From Streptomyces thermovulgaris (GTDB taxonomy: Bacteria > Actinomycetota > Actinomycetes > Streptomycetales > Streptomycetaceae), in the NCBI RefSeq assembly GCF_002155915.1, contig NZ_MUME01000014.1:1-40160 (forward strand): a stretch of 40,160 nt of DNA. Reading direction: 5' to 3'. The notes under the pieces are model-generated. The model saw only the letters and a program-made list of their open reading frames with translations, ran no database searches and had not been told where the DNA came from. The first letter of the stretch is position 1. Every line of letters begins with the position of its first letter. A program made the position numbers and the translations under genes. Positions 8,909-17,267 of the stretch are shown here, in pieces.

Positions 8909-9306
8909 ACGGAGCCGTGCGGCGCGTGCAGAGCGGAAGCCCCTGGGAGGAGAGCATCGGTTTCGCACGCGCCGTGGCGGCGGGCGACCGTGTCCTGGTG
9001 GCCGGCACCACGGCCTTCAGGGGCCGGGTGCTGTACGGGGAGGGCGACCCGTACGAACAGGCCAGGGTGGCCTTCGGCAACGCACTGGAAGCGATCGCCG
9101 AGTTCGGGCTCGGTCCCGAGTCGGTGCTCAGGACCCGGATGTACCTGACCCACCAGCGGGACGTGGACGAGGTGAGCCGCGCCCACAAGGAACTGTTCGA
9201 CTCGGTGCGTCCGGTCTCCACCCTGCTGATCGTGGAGGGCTTCGTCGACCCGCGCATCCTGGTCGAAGTGGAACTAGAGGCATTCAGAGGAGCCGTGGAC
9301 CCATGA
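8905..9306 (+). CDS. RidA/YjgF-family protein in the his operon
   Basis: The 133-residue protein has the RidA fold signature: [39 protein letters not shown], and a C-terminal [10 protein letters not shown] strand. True RidA enzymes deaminate reactive enamines/imines using an active-site arginine in a P-A-R-S segment. Here the equivalent positions read P103-V104-S105-T106, so that arginine is missing, which resembles the non-deaminase Rid subgroups. It overlaps priA and hisF by four bases each and is clearly co-translated with them. A role in the his/trp branch (metabolite handling or a structural part) is inference, and simple imine deaminase activity is doubtful. Confidence 0.88.
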   Translation: MNGAVRRVQSGSPWEESIGFARAVAAGDRVLVAGTTAFRGRVLYGEGDPYEQARVAFGNALEAIAEFGLGPESVLRTRMYLTHQRDVDEVSRAHKELFDSVRPVSTLLIVEGFVDPRILVEVELEAFRGAVDP

Positions 9307-10058
9307 CCCTCGCGGTCCGAGTCATCCCCTGCCTGGACGTGGACAACGGCCGGGTCGTCAAGGGCGTCAACTTCAAGAACCTGCGCGACGCGGGCGACCC
9401 CGTCGAGATGGCCAAGGTGTACGACGCCGAGGGTGCCGACGAGCTGACCTTCCTGGACATCACCGCGTCCTCGGGCAACCGGGAGACGACGTACGACGTG
9501 GTCCGCCGCACCGCCGAACAGGTGTTCATCCCGCTGACGGTCGGCGGCGGCGTCCGTACGGCCGAGGACGTGGACCGGCTGCTGCGGGCGGGCGCGGACA
9601 AGGTGGGCGTCAACACGGCCGCGATCGCGCGCCCCGACCTGATCCGGGAGATCGCCGAACGCTTCGGCCGCCAGGTGCTGGTCCTGTCGATCGACGCCCG
9701 CCGCACGCCCTCGGGGAGCTTCGAGGTCACCACCCACGGCGGCCGCCGCGGCACCGGCATCGACGCGGTCGAGTGGGCCCACCGGGCGGCCGAGCTGGGC
9801 GCGGGCGAGATCCTGCTCAACTCCATGGACGCCGACGGCACCAAGGACGGCTACGACCTGGAGATGATCGCCGCCGTCCGCAAGCACGTCACCATCCCGG
9901 TCATCGCCTCGGGCGGCGCCGGCAGGCTCGACGACTTCCCCCCGGCGATCGCCGCGGGCGCGGACGCGGTGCTGGCCGCCTCGGTCTTCCACTTCGGCGA
10001 TCTGCGCATCGGGCAGGTCAAGCAGACCCTGCGGGAGGCGGGACACCCGGTTCGTTGA
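9303..10058 (+). CDS. hisF: Imidazole glycerol phosphate synthase, cyclase subunit
   Basis: HisF uses ammonia from HisH to convert PRFAR into imidazole glycerol-phosphate and AICAR. The 251-residue (beta-alpha)8 barrel shows the catalytic aspartates D12 ([15 protein letters not shown]) and D131 (LSIDARR). It also has the phosphate-binding loops VGGGVRT and [11 protein letters not shown] and the family segment [17 protein letters not shown]. The ATG at 9303 overlaps the RidA-like gene stop (ATGA). It is the last his gene of the operon. The MFS transporter gene begins a few bases after, or overlapping, its stop. Confidence 0.97.
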   Translation: MTLAVRVIPCLDVDNGRVVKGVNFKNLRDAGDPVEMAKVYDAEGADELTFLDITASSGNRETTYDVVRRTAEQVFIPLTVGGGVRTAEDVDRLLRAGADKVGVNTAAIARPDLIREIAERFGRQVLVLSIDARRTPSGSFEVTTHGGRRGTGIDAVEWAHRAAELGAGEILLNSMDADGTKDGYDLEMIAAVRKHVTIPVIASGGAGRLDDFPPAIAAGADAVLAASVFHFGDLRIGQVKQTLREAGHPVR

Positions 10059-10063
10059 CCACC

Positions 10064-11359
10064 GTGCCTTCCGTCTCCACCGCGTCCACCGGCAGACGCA
10101 CCGGCGCACCCGCCGTCGAACGCCCCGCCCACCGGGACGGCAACGTCCTGCGGTGGCTCGCCGCCTACACGATCTCGATGGTCGGCGACAACATCTACTA
10201 CATCGCCCTGTCCTGGGCGGCGGTCCGCGCCGGTTCGCCCGCCCAGGCGGGAGCGGTGATGGCCGTGAGCTCCGTCCCCCGGCTCCTGCTCATGCTGGGC
10301 GGGGGAACGCTCGCCGACCGGCTCGGGCCGCGCAGGGTCGTCATCGGCAGCGACGCCGTGCGGTGCGCGGCCGTCCTCGCGGTGGCGGCCCTGTTCTGGG
10401 CGACCAGCCCGGGACTGTGGCCGCTGGCCGTGCTGGCCCTGGTCTTCGGCACCGTCGACGCCGTCTTCCTGCCGGCCGTGGGCGCCCTTCCCGCGCGGGT
10501 GACGAGCCGCGGGCAGCTGGCGCGGGTGCAGGGCATGCGGGGACTGGCGATCCGGTTCGCGAGCGTCGTCGGCGCACCGCTCGGCGGTCTCGGGATCGCG
10601 CTCGGCGGCGTGGCGGCGGCCCTGGGGACCGCCGGGCTGCTGATGGCCGCGTCCGTGCCGCTGCTGGTCTCCGTACGGCTCCGGAAGCCGCCGCAGGACG
10701 CCCCCGGCGACACCGGCGGCCCCGACGGTTCTGCGGACGCCGGCGGCTCCACCGCCTGGCGGGACCTGGTGGACGGCCTGCGCTACGTCCGCCGCCACCG
10801 CGTCCTCGCCCCGCTGATGCTGACCATCGCCCTCGGCGACCTCGGCTTCATGGCCCCGCTCAACGTCGGACTGGCCCTGCTGGCCGACGAGCGCGGCTGG
10901 GGCGCCTCCGGGCTGGGCTGGGCGCTGGCCGGGTTCAGCGCCGGGGCGGGCGCGGCCTCCCTGCTGCTGACCGTGCGCGGCAGGCTGCCGCGGGCCGGAC
11001 GGACGACCGCGTACGCGATCATCGCCGGCGCCGTGGCCATCGGGACCCTCGCCCATGTCCCGAACGTCGCCGCCGCCGTCGGCGTGGCCGTGCTGATCGG
11101 CCTGCTCACCGGCCTCAGCGGCGCCCTGTGCAGCGCCCTGCTGCAGACCCAGGCCGATCCGGCCTACCTCGGACGGGTCACCGCCGTGGCCGGCCTGGTC
11201 AGCCTGGGACTGGCACCGCTGAGCATGCCGCTGTCCGCCGCGGCGATCGGGGTCTGGGGGACCGGACCGGTGTTCGCGGTCAGCGCGGCGGTGTGCGGGC
11301 TGGGCGGCGTGGTCGCCCTGGCCGCCCGCGACCTGCGGCGCGTCGAACTGCCCCGCTGA
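10064..11359 (+). CDS. MFS transporter
   Basis: The ~431-residue protein has roughly twelve hydrophobic segments with a central hydrophilic loop near residue 210 (RKPPQDAPGDTGGPDGSADAGG). This is major facilitator layout. The loop GTLADRLGPRRVV after the second or third helix is the MFS motif A (G-x-x-x-D-R-x-G-R-R type). The N-terminal tail is polar (about 25 residues) before VLRWLAAYTISMVGDNIYYIALSW. Similarity is to the drug/proton-antiporter-like MFS_3 group, and the substrate is unknown. The start is GTG at 10064 or the TTG at 10055 that overlaps the hisF stop. Either way it probably rides on the his operon transcript. Confidence 0.85.
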   Translation: MPSVSTASTGRRTGAPAVERPAHRDGNVLRWLAAYTISMVGDNIYYIALSWAAVRAGSPAQAGAVMAVSSVPRLLLMLGGGTLADRLGPRRVVIGSDAVRCAAVLAVAALFWATSPGLWPLAVLALVFGTVDAVFLPAVGALPARVTSRGQLARVQGMRGLAIRFASVVGAPLGGLGIALGGVAAALGTAGLLMAASVPLLVSVRLRKPPQDAPGDTGGPDGSADAGGSTAWRDLVDGLRYVRRHRVLAPLMLTIALGDLGFMAPLNVGLALLADERGWGASGLGWALAGFSAGAGAASLLLTVRGRLPRAGRTTAYAIIAGAVAIGTLAHVPNVAAAVGVAVLIGLLTGLSGALCSALLQTQADPAYLGRVTAVAGLVSLGLAPLSMPLSAAAIGVWGTGPVFAVSAAVCGLGGVVALAARDLRRVELPR

Positions 11360-11362
11360 CCG

Positions 11363-11374
11363 CCGCCGCGGCGG
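11363..11374. terminator. GC-rich palindrome between converging genes
   Basis: CCGCCGCGGCGG is a perfect palindrome in the 39-base gap between the MFS stop and the convergent TIGR03085 stop. It may end transcription in both directions. No T-tract follows, so this is weak. Confidence 0.3.
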
Positions 11375-11398
11375 GCGGCCGGCGGCGGACGGAGCGGG

Positions 11399-12034
11399 TC
11401 AGATGCCCAGCTTCCTGCTCTGCGACAGCTTCGTGACCGCGTCCTGGTCGCCCTCCACCTCCACCCGGGCGGCGCCCTGCCGGCCGAACGCGAACAGCAG
11501 CAGCTCCGACGGCTCGCCCGTCACCGTCACCACCGGCGCGCCCCGGTGGGCGACGACCGTCTGCCCATTGGGACGGCGCAGGACCAGACCCGTGGGAACG
11601 CCCCGGCCCAGCAGCCGGGCGGTGCGCTCCAGACGGGACCACAGGGTCTCCTGGAAGACCGGGTCGAGCTCGCGCGGCGTCCAGTCGGGCTGGGCACGGC
11701 GCACGTCCTCCGCGTGGACGTAGAACTCGACGGTGTTGGCCGCCTCGTCGATCTGCTTGAGCTGGAAGGGCGAGAAGCGCGGCGGGCCGGTACGGATCAG
11801 CTGGATCAGCTCCTCGTACGGCTTGGCCGTGTACTCCTCCATCACCTTCTGCAGACGGGGTGCGAGCTGCTTGATCAGCTGGCCCCCGACCGTGTCGGGA
11901 CGCCGCTCGCGCACCACCACGTGAGCGGCGAGGTCACGGGTGCGCCAGCCCTCGCAGAGGGTGGGCGCGTCCGGACCGGCGGTCTCCAGGAGATCGGCGA
12001 GCAGAAGCCGTTCACGCTTGGCAAAGGTCGACAT
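11399..12034 (-). CDS. TIGR03085 family DinB-like metal-binding protein
   Basis: The 211-residue protein belongs to the actinobacterial TIGR03085 family, related to mycothiol-dependent maleylpyruvate isomerase/DinB four-helix bundles. Visible family features are the N-terminal [41 protein letters not shown], the histidine-containing [16 protein letters not shown], and the C-terminal [14 protein letters not shown] segment. The histidines in DLAAHVVV and [10 protein letters not shown] are candidate metal ligands. The function is uncharacterised; thiol- or metal-dependent transferase activity is inferred from the fold only. It is a single gene convergent with the MFS gene and divergent from hisI, with about 80 bases between the two starts. 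Confidence 0.88.
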   Translation of the reverse strand: MSTFAKRERLLLADLLETAGPDAPTLCEGWRTRDLAAHVVVRERRPDTVGGQLIKQLAPRLQKVMEEYTAKPYEELIQLIRTGPPRFSPFQLKQIDEAANTVEFYVHAEDVRRAQPDWTPRELDPVFQETLWSRLERTARLLGRGVPTGLVLRRPNGQTVVAHRGAPVVTVTGEPSELLLFAFGRQGAARVEVEGDQDAVTKLSQSRKLGI

Positions 12035-12079
12035 GGAGTCAGCCTACGGCTACGCAGCGGGTCCGCACAGTGGACAACA

Positions 12080-12098
12080 CGGCCCCCGGCCGGGGCCG
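12080..12098. promoter_or_regulatory. Hairpin in the hisI upstream region
   Basis: CGGCCCC (12080-12086) and GGGGCCG (12092-12098) form a 7-bp stem with a 5-base loop, 18 bases before the hisI start. It could be a leader hairpin or an operator for the divergent TIGR03085 gene and hisI. No Trp-codon-rich leader peptide accompanies it. Confidence 0.3.
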
Positions 12099-12116
12099 CA
12101 CGGCACAATGGCACCC

Positions 12117-12518
12117 ATGACCAGCACGTCCGGCACATCCCCCACCAGCGGCCTCGACCCGAGGATCGCGGCACGCCTCAAGCGCAGCGCCGACGGGCTG
12201 CTGCCCGCGATCGCCCAGCAGTACGACACCGGTGAGGTGCTGATGCTCGGCTGGATGGACGACGAGGCGCTGCACCGCACACTGACCACCGGCCGCTGCA
12301 CCTACTGGTCGCGCAGCCGCCAGGAGTACTGGGTCAAGGGCGACACCTCCGGGCACGTGCAGTACGTCAAGTCCGTCGCCCTCGACTGCGACGCCGACGC
12401 CGTGCTGGTCAAGGTCGACCAGGTGGGAGCCGCCTGCCACACCGGCGACCGCACCTGCTTCGACGCCGACGTCCTGCTCGACGACACCGGCTCCGGCGCA
12501 CGGACCGAAGAGCGGTAG
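12117..12518 (+). CDS. hisI: Phosphoribosyl-AMP cyclohydrolase
   Basis: HisI opens the purine ring of PR-AMP, an early histidine step. The 133-residue protein is the monofunctional form with no fused HisE pyrophosphatase. Conserved features are [32 protein letters not shown], the metal-binding DCDADAVL, and the C-terminal [12 protein letters not shown] that carries the zinc cysteines. The ATG at 12117 is favoured; an in-frame ATG at 12108 would add three residues. Neither has a clear Shine-Dalgarno, so a short-leader or leaderless transcript is possible. It is separated from the main his operon and sits 12 bases before trpE, forming a his-trp transcription unit. Confidence 0.94.
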   Translation: MTSTSGTSPTSGLDPRIAARLKRSADGLLPAIAQQYDTGEVLMLGWMDDEALHRTLTTGRCTYWSRSRQEYWVKGDTSGHVQYVKSVALDCDADAVLVKVDQVGAACHTGDRTCFDADVLLDDTGSGARTEER

Positions 12519-12530
12519 GGGCGGGCCGCC

Positions 12531-14075
12531 ATGGACCTCGAGACGTTCCGCAAGCTGGCCGTCGACCGCCGTGTCATCCCGGTCACCCGCAAGCTCCTCG
12601 CCGACGGCGACACGCCCGTCGCGCTCTACCGCAAGCTCGCCGCCGAACGCCCCGGCACCTTCCTGCTGGAGTCCGCCGAGAGCGGCCGTTCCGCGTTCAC
12701 CTGGTCCCGTTACTCCTTCATCGGCGTCCGCAGCGCCGCCACCCTCACCGAGCGCGACGGCCAGGCCCACTGGCTCGGCACCCCGCCGGTCGGCGTCCCC
12801 CTGAAGGGCGATCCGCTCGCCGCCCTGCGCGCCACCGTCGAGGCCCTGCACACCCCCCGCGACCTCACCCGCGACCTGGGCCTGCCGCCCTTCACCGGCG
12901 GCATGGTCGGCTACCTCGGCTACGACGTCGTACGCCGCCTGGAGAGGATCGGCTCCGGCGAGCGGGCCGGCGACGACCCGGCGCGCGTGCCCGAGCTGAC
13001 CATGCTGCTCACCTCCGACCTCGCGGTCCTCGACCACTGGGACGGCACGGTCCTGCTGATCGCCAACGCGATCAACCACAACGACCTGGACACCGGCGTC
13101 GACGAGGCCTACGCCGACGCCATGGCCCGTCTGGACGCCATGGAGGCGGACCTGTCCCGTCCCGTCGCCCAGCCCCCGGCCGCCCTGCCGCCCTCCGAAC
13201 TGCCCGAGTACACCGCCCTGTGGGGCGGCAGGGACTTCCAGGCGGCCGTGGACGACATCAAGGAGCGCATCCGCGCGGGCGAGGCCTTCCAGGTCGTCCC
13301 CTCGCAGCGCTTCGAGACGCCGTGCACGGCGAGCGCGCTGGACGTCTACCGGGTCCTCAGGACCACCAACCCCTCGCCGTACATGTACCTGCTCCGTCTC
13401 GACGGCTTCGACGTCGTCGGGTCCAGCCCGGAGGCGCTGGTGAAGGTCGAGGACGGACGGGCCATGATCCACCCCATCGCCGGCACCCGGCCGCGCGGCG
13501 CCACCCCGCAGGAGGACCAGGCCCTCGCCGAGGAACTGCTCGCCGACCCCAAGGAGCGCGCCGAGCACCTGATGCTCGTCGACCTCGGGCGCAACGACCT
13601 GGGCCGGGTCTGCGAACCGGGCTCCGTCGAGGTCGTCGACTTCATGTCGATCGAGCGGTACTCGCACGTGATGCACATCGTCTCCACCGTGACCGGGCGG
13701 GTCGCCGAGGGCCGCACCGCCTTCGACGTGCTCACCGCCTGCTTCCCGGCCGGCACCCTGTCCGGCGCGCCGAAGCCGCGCGCGATGCAGATCATCGAGG
13801 AGCTCGAACCGTCCCGGCGCGGGCTGTACGGCGGCTGCGTCGGCTATCTGGACTTCGCCGGGGACTCCGACACCGCGATCGCCATCCGCACCGCCCTGCT
13901 GCGCGACGGCACGGCCTACGTCCAGGCGGGCGCCGGGATCGTCGCCGACTCCGACCCGGTCGCCGAGGACACCGAGTGCCGCAACAAGGCGGCGGCCGTC
14001 CTGCGCGCCGTGCACACGGCCAACCGGATGGGACAGCGCTCCGCCTCCCGGGCCTCCCGGGGGAACCCCGGGTGA
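12531..14075 (+). CDS. trpE: Anthranilate synthase component I
   Basis: TrpE converts chorismate plus ammonia to anthranilate, the first committed tryptophan step. The 514-residue protein has the C-terminal chorismate-binding domain signatures [48 protein letters not shown]-like [11 protein letters not shown], and [23 protein letters not shown]. Two pieces of the tryptophan-feedback pocket known from Salmonella TrpE are intact: LLES in the N-terminal domain and NPSPYM, so end-product inhibition is expected. No trpG (glutaminase) is adjacent. It lies 12 bases after hisI with TAGGGGCGG between the genes, too little room for a classical attenuator directly upstream. Confidence 0.95.
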   Translation: MDLETFRKLAVDRRVIPVTRKLLADGDTPVALYRKLAAERPGTFLLESAESGRSAFTWSRYSFIGVRSAATLTERDGQAHWLGTPPVGVPLKGDPLAALRATVEALHTPRDLTRDLGLPPFTGGMVGYLGYDVVRRLERIGSGERAGDDPARVPELTMLLTSDLAVLDHWDGTVLLIANAINHNDLDTGVDEAYADAMARLDAMEADLSRPVAQPPAALPPSELPEYTALWGGRDFQAAVDDIKERIRAGEAFQVVPSQRFETPCTASALDVYRVLRTTNPSPYMYLLRLDGFDVVGSSPEALVKVEDGRAMIHPIAGTRPRGATPQEDQALAEELLADPKERAEHLMLVDLGRNDLGRVCEPGSVEVVDFMSIERYSHVMHIVSTVTGRVAEGRTAFDVLTACFPAGTLSGAPKPRAMQIIEELEPSRRGLYGGCVGYLDFAGDSDTAIAIRTALLRDGTAYVQAGAGIVADSDPVAEDTECRNKAAAVLRAVHTANRMGQRSASRASRGNPG

Positions 14076-14100
14076 ACCGGCGGGCGGAGCCCGGGTGATA

Positions 14101-14748
14101 GTGGAGTACGTGACTGCTGCTGCACCCGACTCCCGCTTCGAAGCCGCCCCCGCCCGGTCCGGCCGCCGGAGCCTCGCCGCCGCCCTGCTGTGCGGAGCGC
14201 TCGGCGCGGCCGTGGCCCTGCTGGCCAGCCGGCAGCACTGGGCGGAGGGCACCGCGGCGGTGGCCGGCGGCGCCTTCCCCCTGACCGCCAAGGGCAGCGA
14301 GGTCACCGGCGTGCCCGCGGCGCTCGCCGTCGTGGGCCTGGCCGCGCTCGTCGCCGTCTTCGCCGTCCGCCGCCTCGGCCGGGTCCTGGTCTCCGCGCTG
14401 CTCGCGCTGTCCGGCGCCGGCACGGTCGCCGCCGCCCTGCAGGGCGCCTTCGACAGCTCCGTCCTCGACGAGAAGGCCGCCCGGGCCGCCGGCGACACCG
14501 CCGCGACCGCCGCCACGCTCAGCCACACCGGATGGCCCTACGTCGCGGCCGCCGGCGGGACGCTGCTGTTCCTCGCCGGTCTGATCGCGCTGCGCCACGG
14601 CCGCCGGTGGCCCGCCATGTCCGGCCGCTACGAGCGTTCCGCAGCGCCCCGCACCGGCGCCTCCCGCCCGGTCGACCCCGACCGCCCGGAGGAGCTGTGG
14701 AAGGCCCTGGACCGCGGCGAGGACCCGACCGGAACCGACCCCGCCTGA
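14101..14748 (+). CDS. Trp-region conserved membrane protein (TIGR02234 family)
   Basis: The ~215-residue protein has four predicted membrane helices: LAAALLCGALGAAVALLAS, VPAALAVVGLAALVAVFAV, VLVSALLALSGAGTVAAAL and WPYVAAAGGTLLFLAGLIAL. A charged C-terminal tail follows (DPDRPEELWKALDRGEDPTG). This matches the actinobacterial family found next to tryptophan genes (TIGR02234). The function is unknown. The start is ambiguous among GTG codons at 14095, 14101 and 14110; I chose 14101 (VEYVTAAAPD). It follows trpE by about 25 bases and is likely co-transcribed, perhaps handling an aromatic compound or stabilising a membrane complex (inference). Confidence 0.84.
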   Translation: MEYVTAAAPDSRFEAAPARSGRRSLAAALLCGALGAAVALLASRQHWAEGTAAVAGGAFPLTAKGSEVTGVPAALAVVGLAALVAVFAVRRLGRVLVSALLALSGAGTVAAALQGAFDSSVLDEKAARAAGDTAATAATLSHTGWPYVAAAGGTLLFLAGLIALRHGRRWPAMSGRYERSAAPRTGASRPVDPDRPEELWKALDRGEDPTGTDPA

Positions 14749-14887
14749 CCGCCGCCCCGGGCCGGTCCCGCCCGCCGCGGGGAGGCCCGTGGCAGGGAGC
14801 CACCCCCGCTCACGGCGCGTGTGCGCGTACGGGACAATGGACGCGAGCGTCCGGCTCAGACACGTACACAGCAACGAGGAGCAAGTC

Positions 14888-15148
14888 ATGGCGGGCAGCA
14901 GCCACCACGGTCACACCCCGGCCGCCTGGACCGGTGTCATCATCTCCTTCATCGGTTTCTGCGTCGCCGGCGCCTTCATGGTGATGGCCAAGCCGGTCGG
15001 CTTCTGGACCGGCATCGCCATCGTGCTGCTCGGCGGTGTCGTCGGCGGCATCATGCGCATGATGGGCCTCGGCCAGAAGGACGAGCACCCGGTGCACCGG
15101 CTCGCGGCCAAGCGCGAGGAGCGCGAGCCCGCCGGCGCCGAGGGCTGA
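14888..15148 (+). CDS. HGxxPAAW family membrane protein
   Basis: The 86-residue protein starts MAGSSHHGHTPAAWTGV, containing the family-defining HGxTPAAW motif. Two membrane helices follow (VIISFIGFCVAGAFMVMAK and WTGIAIVLLGGVVGGIMRMMG), then a charged tail (LGQKDEHPVHRLAAKREEREPAGAEG). GAGGAG stands about seven bases before the ATG, which settles the start. The family is actinobacterial and uncharacterised. It lies between the TIGR02234 gene and the DUF2752 gene, so three small membrane proteins intervene between trpE and trpC. Confidence 0.9.
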   Translation: MAGSSHHGHTPAAWTGVIISFIGFCVAGAFMVMAKPVGFWTGIAIVLLGGVVGGIMRMMGLGQKDEHPVHRLAAKREEREPAGAEG

Positions 15149-15230
15149 GACCCGCGAGCCCGCACGACGCGAGAACCGAGGGGCGGCACGCCCCGTCCCT
15201 CGCGGGCACGCGCGCCCGGTCCGGGGCAGA

Positions 15231-15731
15231 ATGCGAGGCGTGAACGCCGACAGCCAGAGGGTGACACACGGCCGGACGCCCCCACCCCGCCCCCGGCACG
15301 GCGAGGACGAGCCGGCCGTTCCGATGCACGCCACGGCCGTGCTGCGCCGGCTCGCCGTCCCCGCCGGGGTCCTGACCGCCGTCGCCTGCGCCTTCGCCTA
15401 CGTCGGGGTCGTGGACCCTCATGAACCCGGCCACTACCCGGCGTGCCCGCTGCTGCGCCTCACGGGCCTGTACTGCCCCGGCTGCGGCGGGCTGCGCAGC
15501 GCCCACGCCTTCGTGCACGGGGACCTCGTGGCGGCCCTGCGCGACAATGCCCTGGCCGTGGCGGGCTTTGTGGCCTTCGCCGTGTTCTGGACGCTCTGGG
15601 CGGTCCACGCGGCCCGCGGACGGCGGCTGCGGTTCGACCCCGGGCCGGTGCCCCTGTGGGGCTTCGGGGTGCTCCTGGTGGTGTTCACCGTGGTCCGGAA
15701 CCTGCCGTTCGGCAGCTGGCTCCACCCCTGA
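15231..15731 (+). CDS. DUF2752 membrane protein
   Basis: The 166-residue protein carries the DUF2752 core: a first membrane helix (LAVPAGVLTAVACAFAYVGVV), then CPLLRLTGLYCPGCGGLRSAHAFVHGDLVAAL with the conserved CPGCG and the arginine after it, then two further helices (NALAVAGFVAFAVFWTLWAV and LWGFGVLLVVFTVVRNL). The cysteine pair might bind metal or form a redox site, but no function is established. The start could be ATG 15231 or GTG 15240. About 240 bases of non-coding DNA separate it from trpC, so a new promoter there is likely. Confidence 0.87.
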   Translation: MRGVNADSQRVTHGRTPPPRPRHGEDEPAVPMHATAVLRRLAVPAGVLTAVACAFAYVGVVDPHEPGHYPACPLLRLTGLYCPGCGGLRSAHAFVHGDLVAALRDNALAVAGFVAFAVFWTLWAVHAARGRRLRFDPGPVPLWGFGVLLVVFTVVRNLPFGSWLHP

Positions 15732-15968
15732 CCGGAATCGGCGCTTCCGTTTGACCGGCATGTGTCCGGTGGGTGGGACCGCCGTCGGCCGGATGCGGGG
15801 ACCGCGCCCCGGTCCGGCTACCATCGCAGGGACCACCGGTTTTCACCCGCTTGATCCACTTGGTCTGCCGGACCGTGCCCGTTCCGCCGGATCCGCCGGA
15901 TTCGCCTCGGGAGACCGCCGGAGGCCGCTCGATCGGAACAGTCCACCGTCTGGAAGGGGGCCGCTCGC
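15732..15968 (+). promoter_or_regulatory. trpC upstream region, probable promoter
   Basis: This 237-base gap holds the hairpin GGACCG-CGCCC-CGGTCC at 15799-15815. A TACCAT -10-like hexamer follows immediately (15819-15824), without a clear -35. A short GCCGGATCC/GCCGGATTC direct repeat lies near 15886-15905. I found no short open frame with adjacent Trp codons, so classical ribosome-mediated trp attenuation is not supported. GGAAGGGGG about 10 bases before the trpC GTG is its ribosome-binding site. Confidence 0.45.
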
Positions 15969-16781
15969 GTGAGTGTGCTCGACGAGATCATCGACGGAGT
16001 CCGTGCCGACCTCGCGGAGCGGCAGGCGCGCGTCAGCCTCGACGAGCTCAAGGAGCGTGCGGCCAAGGCCCCCGCCGCCAAGGACGCGATGGCCGCGCTC
16101 AAGGGCGACGACGGGGTCAAGGTGATCTGCGAGGTCAAGCGCTCCAGCCCGTCCAAGGGCGCGCTGGCCGCGATCGCCGACCCGGCCGGCCTCGCCGCGG
16201 ACTACGAGGCCGGCGGCGCCTCCGTCATCTCGGTGCTGACCGAGGAGCGCCGCTTCGGCGGCTCGCTGGCGGACCTGGAGGCGGTCCGGGCGCGGGTGGA
16301 CGTCCCCGTGCTGCGCAAGGACTTCATCGTCACCTCGTACCAGCTGTGGGAGGCCCGGGCCTACGGCGCCGACCTCGCCCTGCTGATCGTCGCCGCCCTC
16401 GACCAGCCGGCCCTGGAGTCGCTGATCGAGCGCGCGGTGTCCATCGGACTCACCCCGCTCGTCGAGACCCACGACGAGGAGGAGGTGGAGCGCGCGGTGG
16501 CCGCGGGCGCCAAGGTGATCGGCGTCAACGCGCGCGATCTGAAGACGCTCGAGGTCGACCGCAGCACCTTCGAGCGGGTGGCGCCGGAGATCCCGGACGG
16601 CATCGTCAAGGTCGCCGAGTCCGGGGTCCGCGGCCCGCACGACCTCATCGCCTACGCCAACGCCGGCGCCGACGCGGTCCTGGTCGGCGAGTCCCTCGTC
16701 ACCGGCCGCGACCCCAAGGCGGCGGTCGCCGACCTGGTGGCGGCCGGAGCGCACCCGGCACTGCGGCACGGGCGGGGCTGA
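15969..16781 (+). CDS. trpC: Indole-3-glycerol phosphate synthase
   Basis: TrpC closes the pyrrole ring, converting CdRP to indole-3-glycerol phosphate. The 270-residue (beta-alpha)8 barrel shows the catalytic segments [51 protein letters not shown] and VAESGVRG. The last carries the conserved Glu-Ser pair at the phosphate site. It is monofunctional, without a fused TrpF domain, consistent with PriA supplying that step. The GTG at 15969 begins [15 protein letters not shown], as in other Streptomyces. It is the first gene of the trpC-trpM-trpB-trpA operon; trpM begins three bases after its stop. Confidence 0.96.
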   Translation: MSVLDEIIDGVRADLAERQARVSLDELKERAAKAPAAKDAMAALKGDDGVKVICEVKRSSPSKGALAAIADPAGLAADYEAGGASVISVLTEERRFGGSLADLEAVRARVDVPVLRKDFIVTSYQLWEARAYGADLALLIVAALDQPALESLIERAVSIGLTPLVETHDEEEVERAVAAGAKVIGVNARDLKTLEVDRSTFERVAPEIPDGIVKVAESGVRGPHDLIAYANAGADAVLVGESLVTGRDPKAAVADLVAAGAHPALRHGRG

Positions 16782-16784
16782 CCC

Positions 16785-17267
16785 GTGCCCTTCGCCCCCG
16801 ACCCCGAGCCCTCCAGGGACCCGTACGCCCGCCTCGCCCGCGGCTGCCGGCCCCGGGGATGCCGTGCGCCGGCACGACGGGTGCACGGCCGCAGGGTGCG
16901 GTACGTCATCGGCGACGAACCGGGCCAGGTGAACGGCATGCGATGGCACCGCCCCTCTCGGGGCGCGGAGCCGTGTCCGGGCACGCGGCACCCGGCCGCG
17001 CCAACACGCCGGGTCACGCACGGCCGGCGGCCGTCTGACGGGCTCCGCCCCACGGAGACTGGTGTCCACCCGTTCACCGCACTCACCGTGAGGTTTCCGC
17101 ATGCCCAGCACATCCTTCGTTCCCGATCCGGAAGGGCGGCTCCCCAGCGCCGAGGGGTACTTCGGCGCGTTCGGCGGCAAGTTCATCCCGGAGGCCCTCG
17201 TCGCCGCCGTGGACGAGGTGGCCGTCGAGTACGACAAGGCGAAGGCCGACCCCGAGTTCGCCCGTGA
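16785..17267 (+). CDS. trpM: TrpM-like small protein, frame running into trpB
   Basis: Position between trpC and trpB and the conserved-looking N-terminal sequence identify TrpM (earlier TrpX), reported in S. coelicolor as a modulator of tryptophan biosynthesis. The recognisable part is about the first 54 residues: [20 protein letters not shown], then [17 protein letters not shown]. After TGG at ~16944 the frame has no stop until 17265-17267, so it overlaps trpB by 167 bases. The tail is Arg/Pro/Gly-rich with no similarity I recognise, and third-position GC falls from 48/54 codons to 42/51 before trpB. A shift to the -1 frame would stop at TGA 17036. The real C-terminus is therefore uncertain. 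GTG 16785 follows GGGCGGGG. Confidence 0.6.
   Translation: MPFAPDPEPSRDPYARLARGCRPRGCRAPARRVHGRRVRYVIGDEPGQVNGMRWHRPSRGAEPCPGTRHPAAPTRRVTHGRRPSDGLRPTETGVHPFTALTVRFPHAQHILRSRSGRAAPQRRGVLRRVRRQVHPGGPRRRRGRGGRRVRQGEGRPRVRP
16950..16965 (+). promoter_or_regulatory. Hairpin at the end of the conserved trpM segment
   Basis: CGCCCC-TCTC-GGGGCG is a 6-bp perfect stem with a four-base loop, placed exactly where the conserved part of trpM ends. It may affect read-through to trpB or mRNA stability. Confidence 0.35.
17020..17034 (+). promoter_or_regulatory. Second hairpin upstream of trpB
   Basis: ACGGCC-GGC-GGCCGT forms a 6-bp stem about 66 bases before the trpB ATG. Together with the hairpin at 16950-16965 it gives this trpM-trpB junction two successive stem-loops. 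Confidence 0.35.

Noticed and set aside
12519..12530. trpE attenuator with leader peptide
   Set aside because: Only 12 bases separate hisI and trpE, and no short frame with clustered Trp codons is present.
12039..14528. An 829-residue antisense frame over hisI and trpE
   Set aside because: Low-complexity composition and complete overlap with clearly conserved genes on the other strand.
15732..15968. trpC leader peptide for ribosome-mediated attenuation
   Set aside because: Candidate short frames contain no run of Trp codons; a hairpin alone does not support attenuation.
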